Assembly (NCBI RefSeq): GCF_019320115.1
Contig: NC_089591.1
Coordinates: forward strand, 21,492,502-21,556,501
DNA: 64,000 nucleotides
Direction: 5' to 3'
Source of the DNA: Miscanthus floridulus
Lineage: Eukaryota > Streptophyta > Magnoliopsida > Poales > Poaceae
Shown: in pieces, positions 47,794 to 59,402 of the stretch
Layout: each line of letters opens with the position of its first letter
Position numbering within the stretch: the stretch's first letter is position 1
Program-made: the position numbers and the translations under genes
The notes under the pieces: model-generated
Told to the model about the DNA's origin: nothing
The model's input: the letters and a program-made list of their open reading frames with translations, nothing else
Databases searched by the model: none

Positions 47794-50700
47794 TGTAACA
47801 CCCTAGTGTTAAGCATTGCATTTGGCACCTACATTTAATGAGCACAAGCATCATCCAAGCATTCATGAACATGAGCATAAGAAATTTCATCTCATTCTTA
47901 TACCTTATCACATGAAATGTTGATTATTTGTAATCATGTATGACCAATGTATGAAATGGTTCTAAGATCATGAAAACACCTTAGACAAATCTAGGATGGT
48001 AATTGGAACAATGTTTATATTCATGAGACCAAATTTGCTTCTAAGTGTTGGTTTCATTTGAAATGCCATTTTCATGATGCTAGTTTCACTAAAGTTCAAC
48101 AGTAGTTTAGAGAGCTTGCATGGTGGTGTGACCTAAATAAAAGTTATAGTTCTTGTCATGAGTAACAAACTTTATTTAAGGGTCATGAGCTAATTCAGTG
48201 TCTAACTTAGTCAAATACGGCTCACAAAAATCAACAAAATGTTATTTCTAGACTTAGGAAAATTTGCTAAGTCACAAGCTGATTTTGGTTTCAATGTGCT
48301 CCACTTTGGAGCATTGTAGCTTGTAAACCAGCTTGAATTAGGCCAAACTCAATTAAGCAAAGTTGTAGATCTCAGATAGCTCTATAATTCGTATTAGGGA
48401 AGTTTTCATTGAATCGAGCTTGTTTGGGAGTTACATGTACACTAAACTTGCTCTGTCAGTCGTATGTTGTAGGCCTGAAACCAGCCGGGACAGCACGACG
48501 TCATGGCCGACCAGCCATAGGCCATGTCTGCCGCATGGACGATGTACACTAGTGTTAGGCCCGCATGTCAGGCTAGGGCAGACAACAAAGGGAGTTGTGT
48601 CCCCGCTCGCTCTCCACACGCGCTCACTCTCTCTGCCTCACCTTGCCTCGCTCTCTCGCTCGAACCCAAGAGGAGCAAGCCACCATTGCCACCTTGCGCC
48701 TCAGTCATGCTCACACGCCAACCATCGCACCACCATCCAATCCATCTCACTCATAGCTCTGTTTTGATGTGCTTCACCTCACCAAGTCGCTAGCACCACC
48801 ATTCGAGCAATGGTAAGGCTGCATTATGCGTCGCCATCACCGGCATGGCCATGGGGTGCCGCCAAGCTCCGAGCTCGCCCACCACCCCTCCAATCTCTCT
48901 CTTTCTTGATTCATCTTCGTCATAAGTCCAAGAAGCTATAGCCATAGCTTGTTGAGCCACTACCACATCACCAGTGCTGGAATGCGAGATGCACCACCGT
49001 GAACCGAGAGCTCTACCACCATGCATGTCACCGTGGCCACGCCTGTCCGATCGCCATTCTCTCTCATAGTTAGGCGTTAGGGTTTTGCCTTAGGATGGCG
49101 AAGCTCGTGGGGAATACGGATCCATGCTTGTGTCACCTTTCTCACTAGAACATCACCATGCCACCACCAGTGCTCATGCTGCCATGGCACCATGCATGGG
49201 GCCAAGCTTCACTGCAGCTCCACCGTCGCCCTAACCTAATGCTAGAGCTCCACTATGACCTATTGATCTTTTAGCCGCGCACTGACTAGACATGTCGTCG
49301 CCGGAGACAATGAGTCCACCACCGCGTGCAACCGACGAGCCACCATGCTCGCCGGCAAGGTTGCTCTAGTGATCCGCTAGGCCAACCGACGGTACCTATA
49401 GGTGTGGAAAAGGATGGGGAACATGTTGGTGCCAACCTCAGTCACCGATGACCTCGCTGTCGGTGAGCTTTTCATCGGTCAAGCCAGTGCTCTACTCTAT
49501 CCCTCTATCAGTGTGGGGCCAAGTTAACCGTGGCTGCCCAATTGTCAGTCGCAGCGGGGTGTATACACCAGGTGCACCTAGCTATAGTGCCCAATTTGAA
49601 ATTTGATTTTTGTTATTAATTTTTTCATAGATTTAGTTACAAATTTCAAAAATTCATATGTAGAGTTAGGAGTGTTCGAAATGAGGTGAACTAAAATTTG
49701 TTAGATTCATCATGAAGTATACTATTTGATAAAAATATGAAATCTATTGTTTAGGGTATTTTTCTAGAAGAATTAAGTTGAGCAAGATAAGTGCTTTTAA
49801 AATAGTTTCTAGCTTGTAAATTGCATAACTTGAGCTTGGAAGGTGATAAAATTGTGATCCCAATTTTGCTCATCTTGTGTTGACATGCCCTATCTAGGAA
49901 AAATATTAAACCTATAGTAAACATAATTGTAATATGGTCTTCATATTTAATCCTAATTAATTGCTAATTTCTAGTGAAATTAAATGGGGTAAAATACATA
50001 ACATAAAATCATGCAAATTTTTACATAGTATTCTCATGCTAGAAGGAAAGTAAGAAAAATATTAAATCTGTTGCTTGACACTTTTCACTATACTAAACTA
50101 TTTTTGCTAAAATAAGCATATGTCACTTGTTATTTTTGTAGATATGGCTATATTCATCCAAATGGTATGAAATTTGTATAGTACACTATTAGGGTCATGT
50201 GTAGCCTACTGTAATTTTCATAGAATTTATTGAGCAATGGAAATATTTATCCTTTAAATCACCTTATTATCTAAGGAAATTAATAAATGAATATAAATAA
50301 ATTAGTTAGTCTTAACCATGATGTTTTGTGTGGTACTTGTGATGCATAGGATCTGTTGATGTTATTAGTTAGGCTTAGAAGTAATTTGTTGTATGCAACT
50401 AGTTAATTATTGCTTTATAATTCAACCAGATAACTACATGTGTAGTTTCTGTTGTGGTGATGATTCCATGATGATAATGATCTTTTCTATAAAGATGGTT
50501 AATAACAAAGATTGTAGATAACTAATTTATATATCTTGTGTTAAATTTTCATAGTCATAGGCCCTATGGTTTAAGAATTATAGGTGTTAGAAGTCAGCTG
50601 CCAGAAATGTTTGCTCTTTGGGTAGATCTAAAAGATTGAATTGTTTGACTTAGATAACTGTTGAATCACATTAAGATGATTAAAAGAAAGTTGTAGGTAA

Positions 50701-52678
50701 TTTCATAATCTTTCCAGAATGTCCACAATCATATTATTTTGATGTGTATGACTCCATTTATGATCAAAACAAGTGGTTGTTGTCTTGTAGTCCAGAAAAT
50801 GATTTACATAAGTATTTGTTTAAGTTACTAGAAAAGAGAAATGCACCTACTCAGTAAAAGAAAATGTAACTTGTTATCACCTAAATGCAATGCTGCTGAG
50901 AACACTTAAGAGGATGCATTCGTCACACCATACCACATTATACATGTCATTATATATGCATCCATGGTATCTTATTCCATGATCATGCATATAGGATCTT
51001 CCGAGGGGATAACTCTTTTGGAGTTCAATGAAGAAGAAGTGGAGGAACAGCATGAGACACCTCAGGCCATAGCGCTAGAAGGAGAGGAGCAAACTCTTGA
51101 GGACCTCCCTTAGTGCCTGGATCATAGGCCAACCTCTTTCCTCAAAGGCAAGCCCCGGACCATTCTAAGCCTCCTATGTTTTACAAAATGCCACTTGAGT
51201 CCTTTATGTTTGATGCATTATGTTATAAGAGTTGAATTGGAAACACATGATGCATAGAACTACCTTGTCTAGATATATATACCTTTAACCCTATGTAGGT
51301 CTAGGATTGAATATATGCTTAGCCATGCTTAGACTGGTAGAAGTCGGGTGATTTCCTATAACCTGCGAGATATAGGCGGATACCAAAGCATGGATGGCTA
51401 TATTTGCTATTGTGGAATAGAACCATGGGGTAATGTAACTGGAGTCTATGTGTAGGTTGACTAATGTGATTCCGTCTATGTGTAGGTTGACTCATGTGAT
51501 TCCGTCTATGCCGGTAAAGGACCATACCGTTGTTGGCACTTCAAAGAAGATTGAACGCATGCCTCTCACTTAGCTAGCCGGATAACTCATTCTGGCAATA
51601 AAGACGAGTAGCTCAACTCAGGTCAGACCCTGTACTGTTAGAGTGTGCACTTTGGATGGTAGAAAGGATGTGCAGGGAGCCCGATGTGAGCTCAAGGGTA
51701 AGCCAGGCATGAACGTCCTAGCAGCTAGTTGTCCCTAATTGTGCGGCGCAGGGCGAACCCACGAAATGTGGACCTGAGTTGTACCAAAGGTGACCTAAGG
51801 TGATTGTTGATCTGGTATGCCTAGGTTTGTGTTAGGAATAAATTCCTAGTTGGTTGAAATAGATTTGAATCGCCATCTCTCCTGGATAGTGAGAAACTTG
51901 GCTAGCTCCAACATCGTAGTAAGTATTATGGAATATGATGGTTATGATGAACATGGAATTATTGTACCAGATATGGTTACTATGTCATGCTACTAAATGA
52001 TATACCATAGGTTTGGCATAGGTTAGTTGCTAATCCAGAGATGAATAGCTATAATTAACTTCATGACCAAATTATAACTGTATACTTGAATTGGTAAGCT
52101 TTTTATGCAAAATGTTGTGAAGCTAGATCCACTTGTAAAGCCTTGCATAATCCTTGGAGTCACTTTATTTTTGGTTTATGATGGGTAAGTCTAGTAGAAG
52201 TACCTTCTTGTACTTAGGGTTTTATTCCCATTGTTGTAGATGGTACAGTTTATCATGGCTATTGCAAGAACTATTTCTGTTCCACCAGTGGATGAGGAGT
52301 AAGCCCTAGGCAGACATCTCTTATTAATCCCTCTCTTTTGCTTTTGTGGAAGTGTGATCATGAACTAGCACTATATCTAAACAATGTTCTAGATGTTGGT
52401 TTCAAACTTTTAATTTGCTTCCGCTACTATCTTACCTAAACTTGGTTTGTATTAACTTTAATTCGTACTCTGATGGATGAACTATATTTGTGAACTTTAT
52501 GTAACATGTGACATGTATGTTGAATCATGTACAATCTTGGTTGTATGTTGGTTGAATTGAGACCCTTCATGGTACTCTATGGAGTACCTAGGTTTATGTG
52601 GGCTCAAGTATGACAGTGCGACCACTTACTGGGCTGCCATTGTACTTGTGCTCTTATAAATTGGTCGGTTCTGCTATA
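47794..52678 (+). repeat. Element E 5' LTR (4885 bp)
   Basis: Starts TGTAACACCC and ends TTCTGCTATA (expected TTCTGTTACA). It is AT-rich except for a GC-rich block at about 48450-49560 with TAGGGTTTTG and scattered ATGs but no frame kept in the other copies. A small ORF lies at 50964-51257. Confidence 0.92.
50964..51257 (+). other. LTR-internal small ORF, E 5' LTR copy (one stop)
   Basis: 98 codons with a single internal TAG at the position where the 3' LTR copy has AAG. The centre is GITLLEFNEEEVEEQ and DHRPTSFLKGKP, matching the intact minus-strand frame at 18322-18032. Confidence 0.45.
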
Positions 52679-52680
52679 GT

Positions 52681-52695
52681 TGGCACTGGAGCAAG
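52681..52695 (+). other. Primer-binding site of E (tRNA-Met type, mutated)
   Basis: TGGCACTGGAGCAAG follows the LTR end by two bases. C-left has TGGCATCAGAGCAAG at the same place; two or three changes have reduced the match to tRNA-Met. Confidence 0.8.
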
Positions 52696-53546
52696 ATTCA
52701 ACATTAATTGCCACATGTGTATTTAAAACAAAGGTTTTTGTTTTCCAAAACCAGTTTCTAGCAACTTATAGCTATATATATAGGTGTTTAAAACCTAGAG
52801 TTTGAATCAAAAGTGTGCCTAGTGATCACTTTCCTTTATGCCCAGCTAAGGACTTTAGGTGGCCAATTAAGTACTAACTTGGGGGTTTTCAATTTCGTCG
52901 TCCATGCGGCGTGCTATTGTATGGATGCCATTCACTTGAGTGGTAATGTATGGATCAAATGCCTCTACACCCAAGGCAAGATGCCACTCATCATCACAGT
53001 GGCATGACCGCAAGATGTGAGCGTGTAGTCTATGGGGAGAGTTAGCTTTGATACTGAAGTTTATATATGTCTCATATATATATGGAAATATTTAATTGTG
53101 GGTTAGCTTTGATACAACTATATATGCATATTTATATGTATATATAGGACGTATTTACTTTTGGTAGCTTTGATATGGAAGTATATATAAGGGCATATAT
53201 ATATGGAAGTATTTAGCTTGCAACCTAGAGCCCAGATTTACATTCTGCATATATAATTGTGGGGTTGGGCTAAAATAAAATTCTTGTGCAGGTACACTAA
53301 TAGCGAAACATGTAGCCCGACTAGTTACGTTATATATGAGAGAATGCTTGTATGCCACTGTGTATGACGTTAGAAGTTTTAAATTTTCCTAAGTTTGTGA
53401 GGACATACAGAATGTGCATGCATCATGATAGATCATTATTATTACACTTGCAGTTGTTCCTCCCCTTATGGATTTTTTACTCAGTTATGTAACTCTTATC
53501 CATTATGATGTTGTCTCACGAGAGTTGCACCATGTTGTTGGTACAG
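52696..53546 (+). other. E leader with tandem TAGCTTTGATA repeats
   Basis: Non-coding and collinear in inverse with C-left's leader. TTAGCTTTGATAC or close variants occur near 53042, 53104 and 53165, each followed by AT-rich sequence, giving a repeat of about 60 bp. Confidence 0.75.
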
Positions 53547-54586
53547 ATGATAGCACCAGTTGGAAGTGAGACTTTCCTATTGATGTTTGGTACCCCTGCC
53601 CTACTTTGGAGAGTCTTGCATTATGCGGGGTATTACGAACCGCCCCTCTATTACTGGAATGAAGTATACCTAGAGGGACAACAATGGTACAAGGTGCAGC
53701 TTAACCATACTTGCTCGTAACTATGCACCCTTCTAGCAGGAATGGAGGACAAAATCTAAAGGAAGAACTCCTTGGGAAGCTGCCCAAGTAGTGGCTTTTG
53801 AGGTGCTGAGTCAGATATGTCAGCAGCATGGGGATGAGCTTACTAGCAGTGCTGCTAGTACTTTTCCTCGGGTGGTCCATCTACAGTAGTATGGGCATAG
53901 CGCAACCGCAATGCATTGATCCGAGAATAGGATGAGAAAGCAGATAGTTCTAGTCCCAATATGAGTGCAATGTTTGTAGTGATGAAGATGTTCTATACTC
54001 GATAGGACAACATGGACTTCTACCAAGAGTCATATACCACTTGCATGGCTAGGCTCATGAGGGCCGAAGGTGCATATCATAAGCTGAGGAAACATGTGCG
54101 CAAGCACAAAAAGGCAGCAAGTGAGGCTCGATGGGAAACCCATCAAGCTTATGTAGCACTGGGTAATCTCCACACCCAAATGGAGCAAGTTGATCAACAG
54201 AGAGCTACCACCCAAGAGGCAAGGGCGGATGATCAGTAGTGCTAGCAGGACTATGGGAGCAGTTGGAGGCCGGTCGCACCGAGGCACTCATAGCTATGCG
54301 CCAGCGGATCCAAGCAAACAAACATGTAGCCCTAGCAGAAGCAGCATGAAACAGAGTTAAAGCCCTAACCATGCAGTAGGACCGTGCCGAGAGGGATTTG
54401 CGCCAACAACTTGCATAGACCTAGAATGTGGTGGTTGATCTTCAGCTTGAGGTGCATTTTCTGAACAACCAACTACACCCGATCCTTGGAGAGGAAGAAG
54501 ATGATGGTTGGGAGGAAGAAGGAATGGAGCTAGAGGATGATGACGATGCTATCTCTGACCTTAACAGTGAGCATGGTGAAGATTAG
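53547..54586 (+). pseudogene. E accessory ORF upstream of gag (coiled coil, acidic tail)
   Basis: From ATG 53547 (MIAPVGSETF) to TAG 54584. Segments in order: MFGTPALLWRVLHYAGYYEP, YYWNEVYLEGQQWYKVQLNH, GRTPWEAAQVVAFEVLSQI, 'SSSPNMSAMFVVMKMFY', FYQESYTTCMARLMRAEGAY, KHVRKHKKAASEARWE, a Gln/Arg-rich coiled coil, and an acidic end with GWEEEGMELEDDDD. At least two frameshifts and some TAG stops. It is sense-strand, between leader and gag, with a diverged partner in C-left at the same place. Not gag, not pol; function unknown. The basic middle followed by a coiled coil suggests oligomerisation and nucleic-acid or partner binding. Confidence 0.65.
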
Positions 54587-54957
54587 AGTCACCTAGTGAC
54601 TAGTTAAAGTGCTAGATGTATCCCTATTATTTGTGTAATGGACTTGTAGCTTGAAGTTCGGTATTCATGATTTAACTTTGGTGTAATATTGGCACTTTGC
54701 ATGTTGTCACTTTGGATTGAGCTTTGACGAAATTCTAGTTTTGTTTTACTAGTGGATTATGACATGCATATTAAAGCATTGCGAGTATGATAAGTGATCT
54801 AATTGGTGATGTCATGTTGCAAGAATGGATGATTATGCCTCTGTTTATTGTATGAATTTAAGATTCTCTTTAGTAATTTTCAGTTTGGCATGATTACACA
54901 ATTCATCTACAATTTCTTGACATCATCCAATAATCACTTATTGTTGCAACTTTATAG
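54587..54957 (+). other. Spacer between accessory ORF and gag in E
   Basis: AT-rich and non-coding. Shares with C-left (inverse of 13541-13915) phrases such as the 'ttgcatgttg...gaccaac' and 'gaatttagattctct' stretches. Confidence 0.6.
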
Positions 54958-55990
54958 ATGACTCACACTCGCGCTAGGGCAGGCACTAGCCAAGGTGGCA
55001 ATGACGGTGACTTACCACCACCGCCGTCACTGTCTACAAATGAATTCTTCACACGGTTCCTGGGTAATCAGAGAGCCATGGAGGATACACTGCGCCTCAT
55101 TACATAGAACACCGCTCACGCCCATCAGCAACTTTAAGGGCCTAAGCCAAATCAATACAGCTCTTTTAAGGATTTCCAAGACACCAAGCCTCTCATCTTC
55201 AAAGAGGCCAAAGAACCACTCTAGGCGAATGAATGGCTTAACACGATAGAGTAGAAGTTCTGTCTGTTGAGGGTTACTGAGTATCTGAAGGTTGAATATG
55301 TGTCCCATCAACTGCAGGGACTAGTCGAGATATGGTGGACCCATTTCCTATCCTCTCTACCTACCAACTCACAGGTCACATGGTAGTAGTTCAAGTTAGC
55401 CTTTAGGGGACATCACATTCCCTTAGGGCTAATGTGCATGAATGTCACCGAGTTCATGCAACTCACACAAGGGACCAAGACCCTTACCGAGTACAAGCAT
55501 GCCTTCAACAATTTGTCTCGATACACCCTGAGGTTCATCAATACGGAGGAAAAGAAGATAGAAAGCTTCAATAGAGGCCTTGGCACTAAGCTAATGAAGA
55601 CTATGGCCAACTCTAGGTGCACTACATATAATGAGTTTATCAGTGATGCCTTGACCCAGGAGAACTAGAACAATTTGCATGCAGCAACAAAGGGCTACAA
55701 AAGAGTAGCTGAGGCAAGCACCTCAAGATCTTCCTAGTCTAGAGCTCCAATGGTGGCTAGGTGACAGTTTTGTCCACCAACGCCTAAGTTTAGGCCCCCT
55801 CTACCAAAAGCTTAGGCCAATCACCCCCAAAAGACATTCCGTAAGGCGTTCACCATTGCCCTACCCAAGGGAAACAGAGGGTAAGGAAGCTTAGCAGGAC
55901 CAAGGAGCAATCAACCATGCTTCAACTATAACCAATTGATGGGCCAAGGAATGTCCCCATCCCAAGAAGAATGGCAATCAAATCTAGGGT
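54958..55990 (+). pseudogene. gag: E gag, zinc knuckle disrupted
   Basis: Starts MTHTRARAGTSQGGNDGDLP at 54958 and keeps the gag core: 'GLVEIWWTHFLSSLP', NVTEFMQLTQGTKTLTEYKH, 'LMKTMANSRCTTYNEFISDA'. About ten in-frame stops, most of them TAG (for example IE*KF, QEN*NN). The knuckle near 55919 reads CFNYNQ where C-right has CFNCNQ, and a small deletion removes the His/Cys pair. Confidence 0.85.
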
Positions 55991-56024
55991 AACCAAAAAT
56001 AGGCAAATCCAAAGGCATGTCCTG

Positions 56025-56461
56025 GATATGTGCATTACACAGCTATTGAAGAAATTCATACGGGAGAAGTTGTTACCGGCAGTATGTTTCTTGTTAACAA
56101 ACATCCTGCCATTGCTTTATTTTATTCTAGAGCTTCTCATTCATTTATGAGACATGCATGTACATCTAAGTATGATCAGAAAATAATTGAGGTGGAAAAG
56201 GGTGGTTATAGTATAAGTTCAGCTAGGGCTACTATCTCTAAAAATCAGATAGTTAGAAATGTGCTCATATCAATACAAGAGAAGGAGTACATAATGGATC
56301 GTATAATATTGCCTAGATTAGCTATAGATGTGATCTTAGGCATGAGTTGGATGAGTGACCATGGAGTTCTCATTGACACATCCACTTGGATAATCATGTT
56401 GAGGGAACCTAAGGGGGAGAGTGCTTTTCTAGTGCCACTCCCTAGAAGTTTTGATCTATAA
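56025..56461 (+). pseudogene. E protease, catalytic Asp lost
   Basis: An open 143-residue frame: 'TGSMFLVNKHPAIALFYSRA' region then SHSFM. The family motif is LFDSGASHSF, so the catalytic Asp is Tyr and the Gly is Arg. Downstream: KGGYSISSARATISKNQIVR and 'LAIDVILGMSWMSDHGVLI'. It ends at TAA after RSFDL. A long open frame with a dead active site. Confidence 0.85.
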
Positions 56462-56499
56462 AACTTGTCTTGTGCTATCCAAGACACTACCCTCTATGA

Positions 56500-57383
56500 T
56501 ATTCTAGTGGTTTGTGAATATCCTGATGTATTTCCAGATGAATTGCTAGGTTTACCGCCTGATAGGGATGTGAAATTTAAGATTGAGTTAGTGACAGGTA
56601 TGGCACCTATCTCAAGAAGACCCTATAGGATGCCACCAAATGAGTTAGCCAAACTTAAAATCTAGTTACAGGAACTTTTGGATAAAGGTCTCATTCAACC
56701 TAGTTCGTCTCCGTCAGGATGTACAACTTTATTTGTAAAGAAGACGAACAAATCCCTGAGAATGTGTGGATCATAGGCCCCTTAATGCAGTCACCTTTAA
56801 GAACAAGTATCCTTTGCCCCGTATCGATATCTTGTTCGATCAGTTGGCAAAAGCAAGGGTATTCTCTAAGATTGACTTGAGATCAGGCTATCATCAGATT
56901 AAGATCAGGCCAAGGGATATACCTAAAATAACTTGCTCCACTAGGTACGGCCTATATGAATATTTGGTCATGTCTTTTATACTGACGAATGCTCCTGCAT
57001 ACTTCATGTATTTGATGAATTTGGTATTCATGCCCGAGTTCCACAAGTTCATGGTCATGTTTATCGATGACATCTTGATTTATTCAGAGAATGAGGCAGA
57101 TCATGTAGAGCATCTGAGGATCGTCTTATCTAGATTGAGGGAGCATAAATTATATGCCAAATTTAGCAAGTATGAATTCTGGTTGAGCAAAGTACCCTTC
57201 TTGGGTCACATCTTATCTAAAGATGGAATATTTGTAGACCCACCCAAAGTACAAGAGGTCATGGATTGGAAGGCCCTGACTTTGCTTCATGAAGTTCGAA
57301 GTTTTCTAGGGCTTGCAGGCTACTATCGTTATTTCCTTCTAGATTTTTCCAAGATAGCTAAGCCCATGACTAGACTACTCTAG
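56500..57383 (+). pseudogene. E reverse transcriptase
   Basis: The pre-RT linker 'DVFPDELLGLPPDRDVKFKI' and [20 protein letters not shown] end at a stop (56663-56665). The core resumes at 56766: [39 protein letters not shown], catalytic [10 protein letters not shown] near 57060-57090, [13 protein letters not shown] and '[20 protein letters not shown]'. FIDD is intact. A TAG at 57381-57383 ends the frame. Best-preserved enzyme domain in the window. Confidence 0.9.
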
Positions 57384-57836
57384 AAGGATGAAAAGTTCAA
57401 TTGGATGCTAGAGTGTGAAGCTACTTTTCACACCCTAAGGACCTTATTAACTACAGCTCCAGTTTTAGCTCAACCCAACATTGAAAAGCCTTTTGATGTG
57501 TTCTATGATGCATTGGGTATAGGTTTGGGGTGTGTGCTCATGCAAGAAGGAAGAGCTATTGCCTATGCTTCTCGACAATTGAAAAAGCATGAAGTCAATT
57601 ATCCTAAGCATGATTTAGAGCTCACATTACTTATTCACGCCTTGAAGATATGGAGACATTATTTGTTGGAAAACATATGTCACATATACACTGACCACAA
57701 AAGTCTCAAATGCATCTTTACTCAACCTAAGCTAAACATGAGACAATGTAGGTGGTTAGAGCTGATCAAGGATTATAATTTGGAAGTGCACTACCATCTA
57801 GGAAAAGCCAATGTTGTAGCAGATGCACTTAGTTGA
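57384..57836 (+). pseudogene. E RNase H
   Basis: [20 protein letters not shown] (first Asp), '[20 protein letters not shown]' (Glu), [20 protein letters not shown] (Asp) and '[11 protein letters not shown]' (last Asp) are all present in one frame that ends at TGA (57834-57836). It would remove template RNA during reverse transcription. Confidence 0.9.
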
Positions 57837-57849
57837 AAATCTCATTGCA

Positions 57850-59359
57850 ACACTTTGGAAGCCTTGTTGGAATATGGATTTAATTTGCTACATCCTATGG
57901 TGCTACATAATATCACTGTCAGTTGCTCACTTGAAAGCAAATTCATAGAACTACAAAAGATGGATGTAGGTATATTTCACATTAAGAGAAGGATGAAAGA
58001 ATAGGAAACCAAACATTTTAGGTTGGATGAAAGAGGTGTGCTATGGTTTGAGGACCGACTAGAAGTACCAAAGGACCATGAGCTTAGAAATCAAATTTTA
58101 GATGAAGCTCATTCATCCAAGTTATCTATCCATCTGGGTAGTATCAAAATGTATCAAGATTTGAAAACCCATTTTTGATGGACCAAGATGAAGAAAGAGA
58201 TTGCTGCCTATGTTGCCAGGTGTGACAATTACAGTAGAGTTAATGCCGTTCATTTGAAATCTGCTAGATTACTTCAGTCATTGCCTATTCTAGGATGGAA
58301 ATGGGAGGAAATAAGTATGGACTTTATGATAGGCCTCCCGCTGACACAACAAGGTCATGATTCAATATGTGTCATTATAGATCACCTTACCAAGTCAGCG
58401 CATTTTATACCGGTTAACACGGCGTATCACACGGGGATGTATGCTGAGCTATACGTTTCTCAGATCATGAGACTACATGGAGTACCAAGGACCATAATCT
58501 CAAATCATGAACCACAGTTTATAGCTCGCTACTAGGAACACTTGCAACAGGCCTTGGGAACTAACTAATTAGAAGTTCAGCATATCATCCACAAACTTCG
58601 GGACAGACCGAGCGAGTGAACTAGATCTTAGAAGATATGTTGAGAGCTTGTGTTATATCTTCCAAGGGTTCATGGGATAAATGGCTACCTTTAGCTGAGT
58701 TTTCCTATAATAGTTATCAAGCGAGCATCAAAATGGTTCCTTTTGAGGCCTTGTATGGTCAGAAATATAGAACTCCATTGAATTGGATTGAGCCCAGAGA
58801 AAGAAGATATTATGGTATTGAGTTTGTCACCAAAGCTGAGGAGCAGGTACATATTATCCAACAGCATATGAAACCAGCTCAGTCTAGACAAAAGAGTTAT
58901 GTCGATAAAATAAGAAGACCACTAACTTTTGAAGTGGGAGACTATGTGTACTTAAAAGTGTCACCCATGAAGGGAGTGTAGAGTTCTGGAGTAAAAATGA
59001 AGCATGCACCTAGGTATGTAGGCCCATACCAGATTATTGAAGGGAAAGGAAATGTCGCCTACAAGATACAACTTCCACCAGAGATGAGTGTGATATTCGA
59101 CGTCTTCCATGTTTCTTAGTTGAAAAGATGCCTTCGCATACCCGAGCAAGCCATTGCACCCACCAACATTAAGATCCAATTAGATTTGACATATGAAGAG
59201 AAACCAATCTGAGTGCTAGAAGAAATGGAAAGAGTAACACGGAGCAAGGTCATTAAGTTCTACAAGGTGGTGTGGAATAACCATAGTGAACAAGATGCCA
59301 CGTGGGAATGGGAGGATTATTTATGTGAGGTTTATCCCGCCTTTTATGAGGAATGGTAG
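57850..59359 (+). pseudogene. E integrase with chromodomain
   Basis: N-terminal zinc region ARCDNYSRVN: the Cys pair kept in C-right has become C..Y. Core: WEEISMDFMIGLPLTQQ (first Asp) and 'GVPRTIISNHEPQF', where the usual second Asp (VSDR..QF) is Asn. 58637-58981 follows ('WLPLAEFSYNSYQASIKMVP', 'FEVGDYVYLKVSPMKGV'). The chromodomain at about 59205-59350 reads VLEEMERVTRSKVIKFYKVV, then SEQDATWEWEDYL, to the stop at 59357. Stops and a frameshift near 58540-58630 add to the loss. Confidence 0.88.
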
Positions 59360-59386
59360 CTCTTTGAAATCTCAGGATGACATTTT

Positions 59387-59402
59387 GATAAGGGGGAGGG
59401 GC
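59387..59402 (+). other. Polypurine tract of E
   Basis: ATAAGGGGGAGGGGC immediately precedes the 3' LTR start at 59403. Confidence 0.88.

Noticed and set aside
48420..49026. Open frames of 60-115 codons in E's LTR, both strands
   Set aside because: Same reason: GC-rich U3/R-type sequence, with frames not conserved between E's LTRs or in the shared LTR.
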